Of a DNA stretch of 6,749 bases, positions 1-5,013 are shown piece by piece. Position numbers and translations under genes: made by a program. Each line of letters begins with the position of its first letter. Position 1 is the first letter of the stretch. The DNA comes from Candidatus Uhrbacteria bacterium RIFOXYB12_FULL_58_10 (GTDB lineage: Bacteria; Patescibacteriota; Patescibacteriia; 2-12-FULL-57-11), in NCBI GenBank assembly GCA_943359495.1, contig CALRHY010000040.1:1-6749 (forward strand), read 5' to 3'. The notes below the pieces were generated by a model. It did not search any database and had not been told where the DNA came from. It worked only from the letters and a program-made list of their open reading frames with translations.

Positions 1-1539
1 GGGCACCAAAATCGGACTTAACTGTTCCGAAGACGAATTCAAGCGGACGGCGCAAAGCGCCGACCAAGGATTTTCTGGCGGGATTGCAAGGGAATTCCCC
101 GAATGGAGCGCCCAAGGGCGCAAGGTTTTGTTTTGGAGGAGGAGGTTCGAGCCAAAGACTTTTTTGGCGGCAACCTTTTTATTCAAAAGGTTGCTATCCA
201 ATGCAATTTTTTCCATATCCTGGGCTTCGTTTATCCATTTTTGCATCGGTTCGAGCCAATGTTTCTGTTCTTGTTGATTACGAGATATTTCCTCCTCCAG
301 CGACTTTTTTTCAGAAAGTAGTTTAGCTTTTTCAGTACGATAAACTTCTTTTTCCACATCTTGATCTAAATATCCATCTAAAAGTCGCTGGAGCTTCACT
401 ATGATATCTCGTATCCTTTTTTCGTTCTTTTCAACAAAAACAGAAACAGATTGGGCGGATTCCTTTCTGTCGTCTTCCAGACGACTGTTAAAATATTCCG
501 CCCAATCTAGTGGCATAGAAACTTTTTGAAGAAGTGATGAGATTTGTTCGTCCAAGATTTCCTGGCGAATAGCAGATTCTGGACATTTCATATCTCTTCT
601 TTTCTTTGAACAATGGTAATAAGTATAAAAATGTTGCGTACCGTTTAGCTGTGTTTTGATTTTGTATTCGCCAGTGATCATCATTCCGCAATTACCACAG
701 GAAATTAAACCACAAAATGCTTGAGGTTCATTTTTCTGCTTATGTCTTGGACGACCTCTCTCTTTCATCACTTCTTGGACTTTATCAAAAAGTTTCTTTG
801 ACACGATTGGCTCGAACTTTCCTTCGTACACTTCGCCCGAGTATCGGAAGTGTCCGTAATAAAATGGATTGGACAAAATGAAAGTTGCTCTTGTTCTGTG
901 GATTTTCTTTCCGTGCTTGGTCAAAAGTTGGTTTTGCGCCAAAAACATACCGATAGTATCGAGCGTTTGATTTCCTTCCGCATACATTTCAAACGCTTTG
1001 CGGATGACAGGCGCGGACTTTTTGTCTATCACAATAGTTTTAGTACGACTATCATTTATGTAACCAACAGGAGAAAGTCCGGGATATTCTCCGCGCCGTA
1101 CTTTTTGGCGCAAACCTCTTTTGGTATTTTCGGAAAGAGAATCCACATAATACTTACTTTGTCCGAAAGCCATGTTCAACATAAATTTACCTTGCGAGGT
1201 ACTGTCGCACCAAAAAGTTGGGAACTTCAAGCTCGCAAGTTTCCCTGTGTCGAGGAGGTAAATTATTTTTCCACCGTCAATAGAATTACGAGCGAGACGA
1301 TCCGGATGCCAAGAGAGGATAGAATCTGCATCGCCCTTTTCAATGAGAGAGATCATTTGATTGAATATTGGACGACCTGGAATTTTGGCAGATTGTTTTT
1401 CTACAAATTCAAGGGCGATGTTCAGATTTTCTCGCTTGGCATAGTCTCGCAATTCTTGAAGCTGTGCCTCAATCGAAAGAACCTGCTTATCCTCGACATC
1501 AGTTGACTTGCGAGCATACAAAAAGAATTTTTGTTCCAT
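1..1539 (-). CDS. Large serine recombinase (resolvase/invertase type), 3' end open at window edge
   Basis: The reading frame runs 513 codons from the ATG at 1539-1537 to base 1 without a stop, so the protein is complete at the N-terminus and unfinished at the C-terminus. The start MEQKFFLYARKST matches the catalytic N-terminus of serine recombinases, with Ser12 as the expected nucleophile. Helix-E-type arginines lie in SWHPDRLARN (about 76-85). The resolvase catalytic domain spans about 4-150 and the recombinase DNA-binding domain about 155-255. A zinc ribbon follows, with Cys281, Cys284, Cys310 and Cys319, and then a charged coiled coil at about 375-435. The family's usual C-terminal motif is present (VFGSNLLLQNKT, 461-472). 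Beyond it the frame continues about 41 codons through the terminal inverted repeat, a tail that looks like read-through of element-end DNA rather than a domain. No Shine-Dalgarno is seen; the promoter lies just upstream. It should cut and rejoin DNA at paired sites to integrate, excise or invert. Confidence 0.93.
   Translation of the reverse strand, partial: MEQKFFLYARKSTDVEDKQVLSIEAQLQELRDYAKRENLNIALEFVEKQSAKIPGRPIFNQMISLIEKGDADSILSWHPDRLARNSIDGGKIIYLLDTGKLASLKFPTFWCDSTSQGKFMLNMAFGQSKYYVDSLSENTKRGLRQKVRRGEYPGLSPVGYINDSRTKTIVIDKKSAPVIRKAFEMYAEGNQTLDTIGMFLAQNQLLTKHGKKIHRTRATFILSNPFYYGHFRYSGEVYEGKFEPIVSKKLFDKVQEVMKERGRPRHKQKNEPQAFCGLISCGNCGMMITGEYKIKTQLNGTQHFYTYYHCSKKRRDMKCPESAIRQEILDEQISSLLQKVSMPLDWAEYFNSRLEDDRKESAQSVSVFVEKNEKRIRDIIVKLQRLLDGYLDQDVEKEVYRTEKAKLLSEKKSLEEEISRNQQEQKHWLEPMQKWINEAQDMEKIALDSNLLNKKVAAKKVFGSNLLLQNKTLRPWALHSGNSLAIPPENPWSALCAVRLNSSSEQLSPILVP
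3..150 (+). repeat. Left 148-bp terminal inverted repeat (inside the recombinase 3' coding end)
   Basis: Every base from 3 to 150 pairs with the reverse complement of 1599-1746, with no mismatch found on reading both copies in full. In this copy the repeat is also coding: it carries recombinase residues from SNLLLQNKTL to the last visible codons. It contains two short hairpins, ggcgc-aaa-gcgcc at 49-61 and gcgccc-aa-gggcgc at 108-121. The outer boundary is set by only two differing bases (1-2), so it could move if the flank were known. Confidence 0.97.
108..134 (+). terminator. Terminator-like hairpin in left repeat, facing inward
   Basis: The stem gcgccc/gggcgc (108-113 with 116-121; realistically five pairs around a caag loop) is followed by aagg and then ttttgtttt at 126-134. 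It reads rightward and would stop a transcript entering the element from the left flank. It also lies within recombinase coding sequence on the other strand. Confidence 0.45.
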
Positions 1540-1549
1540 ATTATTTTTT

Positions 1550-1575
1550 ATTGTAGCACAAATTCTTTTTGTAAA
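1550..1575 (-). promoter_or_regulatory. Recombinase promoter with extended -10
   Basis: On the minus strand, tgctacaat (1558-1550) is an extended -10 element. A -35-like tttaca lies at 1575-1570 with a short 14-base spacer, which the TG extension could compensate. The -10 ends ten bases before the ATG, so the transcript would be leaderless or nearly so, in line with the absence of a Shine-Dalgarno. Confidence 0.6.
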
Positions 1576-1581
1576 GGATGC

Positions 1582-1597
1582 AAAAATTGCATTGGAT
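1582..1597 (+). pseudogene. Relic of a second recombinase 3' end next to the right repeat
   Basis: The 16 bases aaaaattgcattggat match, inverted, bases 196-211 within the recombinase gene, where they encode KIALD (445-449). In the gene, 45 bases separate this word from the 148-bp repeat; here a single base does, so 44 bp are missing and the frame is broken. A few bases further out (aggat at 1575-1579, compare aggat in the gene) may extend the match. The right arm is therefore best read as a truncated, internally deleted copy of the recombinase 3' end. Confidence 0.75.
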
Positions 1598-1598
1598 T

Positions 1599-1746
1599 TC
1601 GAACCTCCTCCTCCAAAACAAAACCTTGCGCCCTTGGGCGCTCCATTCGGGGAATTCCCTTGCAATCCCGCCAGAAAATCCTTGGTCGGCGCTTTGCGCC
1701 GTCCGCTTGAATTCGTCTTCGGAACAGTTAAGTCCGATTTTGGTGC
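1599..1746 (-). repeat. Right 148-bp terminal inverted repeat, ending on the tRNA CCA
   Basis: This is the exact inverted copy of 3-150. Read on the plus strand it encodes the same C-terminal peptide of the recombinase (from SNLLLQNKTL onward), but the rest of that gene is absent, so here it is non-coding. The outer end overlaps the last six bases of the tRNA-Lys gene. The inner end, toward the recombinase start, still shows a weaker relic of recombinase sequence (1582-1597). Confidence 0.97.
1615..1641 (-). terminator. Terminator-like hairpin downstream of tRNA-Lys, inside right repeat
   Basis: This is the inverted copy of the left-repeat hairpin: stem 1628-1633 with 1636-1641, followed on the minus strand by ttttgtttt (1623-1615). 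It lies 100 bases past the tRNA CCA and is the first plausible intrinsic terminator for the tRNA transcript. It may also protect the recombinase promoter from read-through. Confidence 0.5.
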
Positions 1747-1816
1747 GACGGCTGGGGATCGAACCCAGGACCTTAGGCTTAAGAGGCCTCTGCTCTACCA
1801 GCTGAGCTACCGTCGC
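1741..1816 (-). tRNA. tRNA-Lys (CUU anticodon), CCA encoded
   Basis: The minus strand folds as a normal 76-nt type I tRNA. The acceptor stem gcgacgg pairs with ccgtcgc, followed by discriminator A and an encoded CCA (1743-1741). The D stem is gctc/gagc, the T arm is ctggg-ttcgatc-cccag, and the variable loop has five bases. The anticodon loop is ctcttaa, giving CUU for lysine AAG codons. Pair 27-43 at the base of the anticodon stem is G-A, a mismatch; the other four pairs hold. The CCA end is shared with the right terminal repeat of the recombinase element, so the tRNA stays intact and lies immediately outside the element. Confidence 0.95.
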
Positions 1817-1830
1817 AAAGAGTCGCGGGT

Positions 1831-1882
1831 CGCGGATCGTGTATCTCTGATCCTTTTCCGTCCAAGATCCGCGATACACGAT
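1831..1882. repeat. Overlapping inverted repeats in the tRNA-Lys leader
   Basis: Two inverted pairs overlap: atcgtgtatc (1836-1845) with gatacacgat (1873-1882), and cgcggatc (1831-1838) with gatccgcg (1866-1873). They pair in different registers, so only one hairpin can form at a time. The segment lies in the predicted 5' leader of the tRNA precursor. It may be a small palindromic repeat rather than a regulator. Confidence 0.7.
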
Positions 1883-1908
1883 TGGTGCTCCGCGTTTCAG
1901 GTGACGGA

Positions 1909-1937
1909 ATTGTAGTGAGAATGGGGCGTTGCGTCAA
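1909..1937 (-). promoter_or_regulatory. tRNA-Lys promoter (ttgacg, 17 bp, tacaat)
   Basis: On the minus strand the -35 ttgacg (1937-1932) and the -10 tacaat (1914-1909) are separated by exactly 17 bases, close to the sigma-70 consensus. Transcription would start near 1902, leaving a leader of about 86 nt before the mature tRNA 5' end at 1816. That leader contains the inverted repeat at 1831-1882. Confidence 0.75.
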
Positions 1938-1960
1938 GGTACTCCACACACCGCTCCTTT

Positions 1961-1971
1961 TGTGTTATACT
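1961..1971 (+). promoter_or_regulatory. Promoter of the TrmB-family gene (extended -10)
   Basis: The sequence tgtgttatact contains the extended -10 tgttatact (1963-1971); no convincing -35 lies upstream. It resembles the elements before the recombinase and the gene at 5976. It is placed back to back with the leftward tRNA promoter, less than 25 bases away. Transcription would begin near 1978, about 34 nt before the chosen start codon at 2012. Confidence 0.6.
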
Positions 1972-2011
1972 CTATAAACAAAATGGCTTTTATTTTCCAC
2001 TCGTCCTCCGT

Positions 2012-2779
2012 ATGTCTTTGTACGCCCATCTCCAGCATTTCGGTCTTTCTGATAAAGAAGCGCGCGTCTATATTGCTGCGCTCGAAGTCGGTCCGTCGCC
2101 AGTGCAGGTCATCTCCCGTAAGGCGGATGTGAACCGCGCTACCACCTACGTCCAAATCGCCTCGCTATCCGGCCGCGGCCTCATGACCAGTTACGAACAG
2201 GGGAAGAAACGCTTCTTTGTTGCCGAATCCCCTGAGCGCTTGGCGGCAATTTACGAAGATGAGCTTCAGCATTTGCGCGACAAAGAACGGATACTGAAGG
2301 AGATCATGCCAGAACTGAAGCGCATGCGTCCCGGCATTGAGATGCCGAAGGTTCGTTTGTTTGAGGGGCATGATGGTTTGGAGATCGTCCGTGCCGAATA
2401 TATGAAGGCGGAAAAGAAGCATGTGGTTGGCGCGCTTGGCGATGAGTATTATATGCGCGCCATCCCGCCAGACAGCAGAGCGCGTGCGGCAGAGCGCGTG
2501 CGGCAGGCCCGGATTGAGGGAAGCATCATCATTTCAGCGAAAGATATCGAGACCGAGAAAAAGAATGATGCTACCCGCGGTTCTTCCCCGCTCATCACAC
2601 GCCGGTATGTCGCGCACACCACTTACGATATCCCGGGAGAGGTCGTCGTGTTCGATAAAAAAATTGTGATGCTTTCCTATAAGGGTGATCCACTCGCTGT
2701 GGTGATTGAGAGCGCAGAATTGAGCACCGTGCTCCGCTCTGTCCTCGAACTGGCCTTTAAAGGAGCCAAAGAAGAATAA
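2012..2779 (+). CDS. TrmB-family transcriptional regulator
   Basis: The protein has 255 residues. Residues about 4-72 form a TrmB-type winged helix: FGLSDKEARVYIAALEVGP opens it, NRATTYVQIASLSGRGL (41-57) is the recognition-helix region, and KKRFFVAESPERL closes the wing. A helical linker (74-106) follows. The C-terminal domain (about 112-250) begins with PKVRLFEGHDGLEIV, as in the family's effector or dimerisation region. Family members bind operator DNA and often respond to sugars; neither ligand nor target can be read here. The start at 2012 is chosen because the family's N-terminus begins there; no Shine-Dalgarno is present, and an ATG at 1983 is out of frame. The gene stands alone, ending at the bidirectional terminator shared with the S1 gene. 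Confidence 0.9.
   Translation: MSLYAHLQHFGLSDKEARVYIAALEVGPSPVQVISRKADVNRATTYVQIASLSGRGLMTSYEQGKKRFFVAESPERLAAIYEDELQHLRDKERILKEIMPELKRMRPGIEMPKVRLFEGHDGLEIVRAEYMKAEKKHVVGALGDEYYMRAIPPDSRARAAERVRQARIEGSIIISAKDIETEKKNDATRGSSPLITRRYVAHTTYDIPGEVVVFDKKIVMLSYKGDPLAVVIESAELSTVLRSVLELAFKGAKEE
2475..2506 (+). repeat. 14-bp tandem repeat inside the TrmB-family gene
   Basis: The unit gcagagcgcgtgcg occurs twice in tandem (2475-2488, 2489-2502) followed by gcag. It encodes the Arg/Ala-rich stretch SRARAAERVRQ (155-165). A 14-base unit is not a multiple of three, so gain or loss of one copy would shift the frame. Confidence 0.9.
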
Positions 2780-2790
2780 AAAACGATACA

Positions 2791-2826
2791 AAAAACTCCC
2801 TCTGATGAACATCGGAGGGAGTTTTT
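2791..2826. terminator. Bidirectional intrinsic terminator between convergent genes
   Basis: The 12-base arm aaaaactccctc (2791-2802) pairs with gagggagttttt (2815-2826). The intervening loop extends the stem with gat-gaac-atc. The T run on either strand follows the GC-rich part of the stem, so it can stop both the TrmB-family gene (ends 2779) and the S1 gene (ends 2836). Confidence 0.93.
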
Positions 2827-2835
2827 GTTTTGGCT

Positions 2836-4008
2836 TTACGCTGCAGGGGCTCCTTCTGCTGGCGCTGCTTCTGCTTCTGGTTCCGGTTTCTTTTCTTCGG
2901 TGTCCTCACTTGGGGTCTTCAACGAAAGTCCGAGGCGGTGGTTGTCTGGTTCAATCGAGATAATACGCCATTGCAAGGTGTCGCCAACTTTTGCGACTTC
3001 CAACGGATCTTTGATTGGCGTGTTCGAAAGTTCGCTGATGTGGGCGAGACCGTGGATTTCTGGGTCCAGTTCGACAAAGAAACCGAATGGGTTTGCTTTG
3101 AGGATCTTTCCTTCGACCATCGAGCCGACGTTGTAGTTTGCGGCAACGCGCTTCCATGGGTCGTCTGTCAGTTTCTTCATGGAAAGGAAGATCTTTGCGC
3201 CCTGGATGCCGATGATTTCTGCTTTCACATGGTCGCCGATCTTTACGAGGTCGCGCGGATGATCGATGCGTTGCCAGGCGATTTCGGAAATGTGGACCAA
3301 TCCTTCGAGCGAATCGAATTTCACGAACGCACCGAAATCGGTCACGGCGGTCACATCACCTTCGACATTATTGCCGACGGCATATTTTGCCAGCACGTTC
3401 TTTTGTTCTTCTTCCCACAACGCTTTTTCGGAAAGAATGAGCTTCTCATCGCGTTCGGAGGCATCCAAGACTTTTGCGGTCATGGTCTTGCCGACGAAGG
3501 TCTTGAGTTTTTCGAGAATCTTCTGCTTCTCGCCGCCAGCAACGCGTGGGTAGTGTTCTGGAGAAAGTTGCGAGACAGGAAGGAAGCCGAGGATGTTTCC
3601 GGCGCGGACCATCAATCCACCTTTGTTTGCTTCAATGATCATCACTGGAATCGGTTCGCCGCTGTTCTTGAGCGCGCGCATTGTGTCCCATGCCTTGCGG
3701 TGTCCGGCAAAGCGGAAGGAGAGTTCGATGTCGCCGTTTTCGTTTTCAAGGTCGATCACCGTCGCTTCCACTTCTTGCCCGGCGTCGAGGTGGCCGAACT
3801 CTGCAGATTCATTGAACAATTCCGGGCCGCGGACGACACCGGTTTTGTAGCCCGGGATATCCACGCGGATTTCGTTTTTTGCGACAGTCAGCACGATGCC
3901 TTTGACGACATCTCCAGATTTCGGGATGCTCGCGGTGCCAACTTCGCCAAGGAGTTTCTGAAATTCACTTTCTGCCTGTACTTTCGTGCCTTTGCCTTTT
4001 GTTGCCAT
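2836..4008 (-). CDS. rpsA: S1-domain ribosomal protein (30S ribosomal protein S1), four repeats
   Basis: The protein has 390 residues and four S1 RNA-binding (OB-fold) repeats at about 31-98, 116-194, 210-278 and 294-364. The third is the most canonical (VEGDVTAVTDFGAFVKF, then GLVHISEI), followed by the fourth (VEGKILKANPFGFFVEL, GLAHISEL). Repeats one and two are divergent, as in the ribosome-anchoring part of S1. The tail (366-390) is rich in Glu, Pro and Ala and probably disordered. E. coli S1 has six repeats and 557 residues; four-repeat forms are usual in many other bacteria. It binds mRNA on the 30S subunit and helps initiation, which may matter in a genome with few visible Shine-Dalgarno sites. 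The start at 4008 is the first ATG and has none. It is transcribed alone, with a long leader. Confidence 0.92.
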   Translation of the reverse strand: MATKGKGTKVQAESEFQKLLGEVGTASIPKSGDVVKGIVLTVAKNEIRVDIPGYKTGVVRGPELFNESAEFGHLDAGQEVEATVIDLENENGDIELSFRFAGHRKAWDTMRALKNSGEPIPVMIIEANKGGLMVRAGNILGFLPVSQLSPEHYPRVAGGEKQKILEKLKTFVGKTMTAKVLDASERDEKLILSEKALWEEEQKNVLAKYAVGNNVEGDVTAVTDFGAFVKFDSLEGLVHISEIAWQRIDHPRDLVKIGDHVKAEIIGIQGAKIFLSMKKLTDDPWKRVAANYNVGSMVEGKILKANPFGFFVELDPEIHGLAHISELSNTPIKDPLEVAKVGDTLQWRIISIEPDNHRLGLSLKTPSEDTEEKKPEPEAEAAPAEGAPAA

Positions 4009-4123
4009 ACGATATGTTTTTTATGATCCCGACCCCGTCTACCGGAGCGCGAGAACTCGCCCGTTGCTTCAAAACAGCCGGTCGCGAGTGGTGCAAATAG
4101 CAGGGGAATACCCTGATCTGAGC
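4009..4123 (-). promoter_or_regulatory. Structured 5' leader of the S1 gene
   Basis: From the predicted start near 4123 the leader is about 115 nt. It can form caggg-tattc-ccctg (4098-4112 on the plus strand) and the strong hairpin gcgag-aa-ctcgc (4049-4060). The latter is enclosed by an outer accgg/ccggt pair (4041-4045 with 4078-4082). S1 controls its own synthesis through its leader in other bacteria, so such a role is possible here, but it is inferred. Confidence 0.45.
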
Positions 4124-4129
4124 CCCGAA

Positions 4130-4158
4130 AGTGTAGCGGTTTTGGGTTTTTTTGGCAA
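4130..4158 (-). promoter_or_regulatory. Promoter of the S1 gene (ttgcca, 17 bp, tacact)
   Basis: On the minus strand ttgcca (4158-4153) and tacact (4135-4130) are separated by 17 bases containing an A-rich stretch. This is a good sigma-70-type promoter pointing to the S1 gene. It lies between the S1 gene and the divergent gene at 4241. Confidence 0.65.
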
Positions 4159-4225
4159 GGTGCACCGTGAGGCCGGTCTTTCTTCGCCTGTCGTCGTAAG
4201 GGTACCGGTCTTTGCACCGCTCCTG

Positions 4226-4231
4226 TACAAT
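4226..4231 (+). promoter_or_regulatory. -10 element of the gene at 4241 (probably leaderless)
   Basis: The hexamer tacaat is preceded directly by tg and ends nine bases before the ATG at 4241, so transcription would start at or just before the start codon. No clear -35 is seen. Just upstream, ccggtctt occurs twice (4173-4180 and 4205-4212) and ggtgca (4159-4164) is mirrored by tgcacc (4213-4218), which could be operator elements. Confidence 0.5.
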
Positions 4232-4240
4232 ACAAACACT

Positions 4241-4909
4241 ATGAAAATCACCCGCAGCGCCTTTGCAAAGGCGGTGGCAAAACAGCTTGCGCCAGGGAAG
4301 CGGCTTAATTCTGCTGAAGTCCAAAAGACTTTGCAGAAGATGGGGGTGGATCCGCGGTTCAAGGGGGAAGTGAAGGAATATCAGCTCAAGGATGCATTTG
4401 AGACCTTAAAAGAGAAGGGTTTGCTGAAATCATCTGCAGTAACGACTGGTCACTACGTCTTTAATGAGTCTGTGAAAAAAGAGGCACATCAGGAAGCGAA
4501 CCCTGGTCTTTCCAAAGAAAAACAACTTGCACATAGCAAATCTGTTTTGCGCCAGCGATTAGATGAGGAAGCAATAAAAAAGCTGCGCATAACCGAAGCT
4601 TTGAACGGAGCGCAAAAAGGAGCGAAGGAAGGAACGAAACAAACTCCGTCACATACATCTGGAAAGTCTTCGGCACCGCCTGCTATGGCCAAGGCACCGA
4701 TTGCACGCGTGAATGAACAGGGGAGCGCGGCGTCGACGCGTCGGACGGATGTCCAGGATATCCTAGTTGAACGCCCGTCGCTTTCTGCCGCATGGGATGG
4801 ACCGCCGCAAGCAGAAGAACAGACAGTGACACGTTCGCACACTACGCCACCAGTATCGCAAGACCAGCGAACACAAGAACCACCCGATATGTTCGGGCCT
4901 GAAGAGTGA
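4241..4909 (+). CDS. Hypothetical protein, ordered N-terminus and disordered C-terminal half
   Basis: I do not recognise this 222-residue protein. The frame stays open upstream to 3986, but the start at 4241 is preferred because it directly follows a -10 element, and the upstream part overlaps the divergent S1 gene and its promoter. Residues about 1-75 are basic and look folded: SAFAKAVAKQLAPGKRLNSA, then a segment ending YQLKDAFETLKEKGLL and GHYVF, the helix-helix-strand rhythm of a small winged helix. Residues 76-118 are charged and probably helical. From about 120 to the end the sequence is rich in Ala, Ser, Thr, Pro and Gln with no hydrophobic core, so it is likely disordered. There is no signal peptide or membrane segment. 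A DNA- or RNA-binding role is possible but not shown. It precedes the gene at 5014 on the same strand. Confidence 0.75.
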   Translation: MKITRSAFAKAVAKQLAPGKRLNSAEVQKTLQKMGVDPRFKGEVKEYQLKDAFETLKEKGLLKSSAVTTGHYVFNESVKKEAHQEANPGLSKEKQLAHSKSVLRQRLDEEAIKKLRITEALNGAQKGAKEGTKQTPSHTSGKSSAPPAMAKAPIARVNEQGSAASTRRTDVQDILVERPSLSAAWDGPPQAEEQTVTRSHTTPPVSQDQRTQEPPDMFGPEE

Positions 4910-4927
4910 GAGCGAAACTCAAAACTT

Positions 4928-5004
4928 GTAACACGAAACGCCGACTCCGACAGGATTCGCGTTACGCGTTTCGGGTTTCGAAACGTTCCGCGTTACCTGT
5001 TTCG
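4928..5004. repeat. Cluster of iterated palindromic motifs between two hypothetical genes
   Basis: The motif cgcgttac-nn-gtttcg occurs twice in direct orientation (4958-4973 and 4989-5004). Between them cgtttcg-ggttt-cgaaacg (4967-4985) is a perfect 7-bp hairpin. Further upstream the inverse words gtaac (4928-4932) and cgaaacg (4934-4940) appear. There is no T run, so this is not an obvious terminator. A frame through it joins that of the next gene from a GTG at 4906, but the encoded Arg-rich peptide looks like translated repeat. Confidence 0.7.
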
Positions 5005-5013
5005 ATCATCCAT

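Larger units (their letters stand above)
3..1746 (-). mobile_element. Serine-recombinase element with 148-bp terminal inverted repeats, abutting a tRNA gene
   Basis: The unit consists of one recombinase gene read leftward, its promoter, and a 148-bp repeat at each end in opposite orientation (3-150 and 1599-1746). No other cargo gene is visible. The right end falls on the last bases of a tRNA-Lys gene: the outermost six bases of the repeat, gcacca, are the tRNA 3' end including CCA. The left end carries the same six bases preceded by gg, which would fit the 3' end of another tRNA. The repeats are inverted, so they are not the direct attL/attR pair expected from simple site-specific integration. 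The layout is closer to a transposon with long terminal repeats, an invertible segment, or two recombinase copies head to head with one reduced to its 3' end. The left boundary is uncertain because the window begins two bases beyond it. Confidence 0.65.

Noticed and set aside
488..691. Short minus-strand frame that might signal a frameshift in the recombinase
   Set aside because: Reading the correct frame codon by codon from 1539 to 1 shows no stop or shift; this frame is out of register with it.
850..1506. A 218-codon open frame on the plus strand opposite the recombinase
   Set aside because: The minus strand encodes an unmistakable serine recombinase across the whole stretch; the plus frame has no recognisable features.
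1..1539. Recoded UGA (glycine code of some CPR lineages)
   Set aside because: No in-frame UGA occurs in the recombinase, and the other genes end cleanly at UAA, UGA or UAG with family-typical lengths, so the standard code fits.
1541..1915. Open frames on both strands across the tRNA gene
   Set aside because: They translate the tRNA and its antisense (the familiar VAQLVEQR and GIEPRTLGL-type peptides) plus the terminal repeat; they are not genes.
2830..4026. A 398-codon open frame on the plus strand opposite the S1 gene
   Set aside because: It is the complement of a clearly conserved S1 gene; its product is Cys/Phe/His-rich with no domain, and the length follows from the codon pattern of the real gene.
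3986..4240. Upstream extension of the gene at 4241
   Set aside because: It would overlap the S1 start codon, leader and promoter on the other strand, while a -10 element lies directly before the ATG at 4241.
4928..5004. CRISPR array
   Set aside because: The repeated units are short, imperfect and overlapping, with no spacers of regular length and no cas genes nearby.
4906..5013. GTG at 4906 as the start of the gene at 5014
   Set aside because: The extra codons translate the iterated palindromic motifs into an Arg-rich peptide; the ATG at 5014 begins the protein-like sequence.
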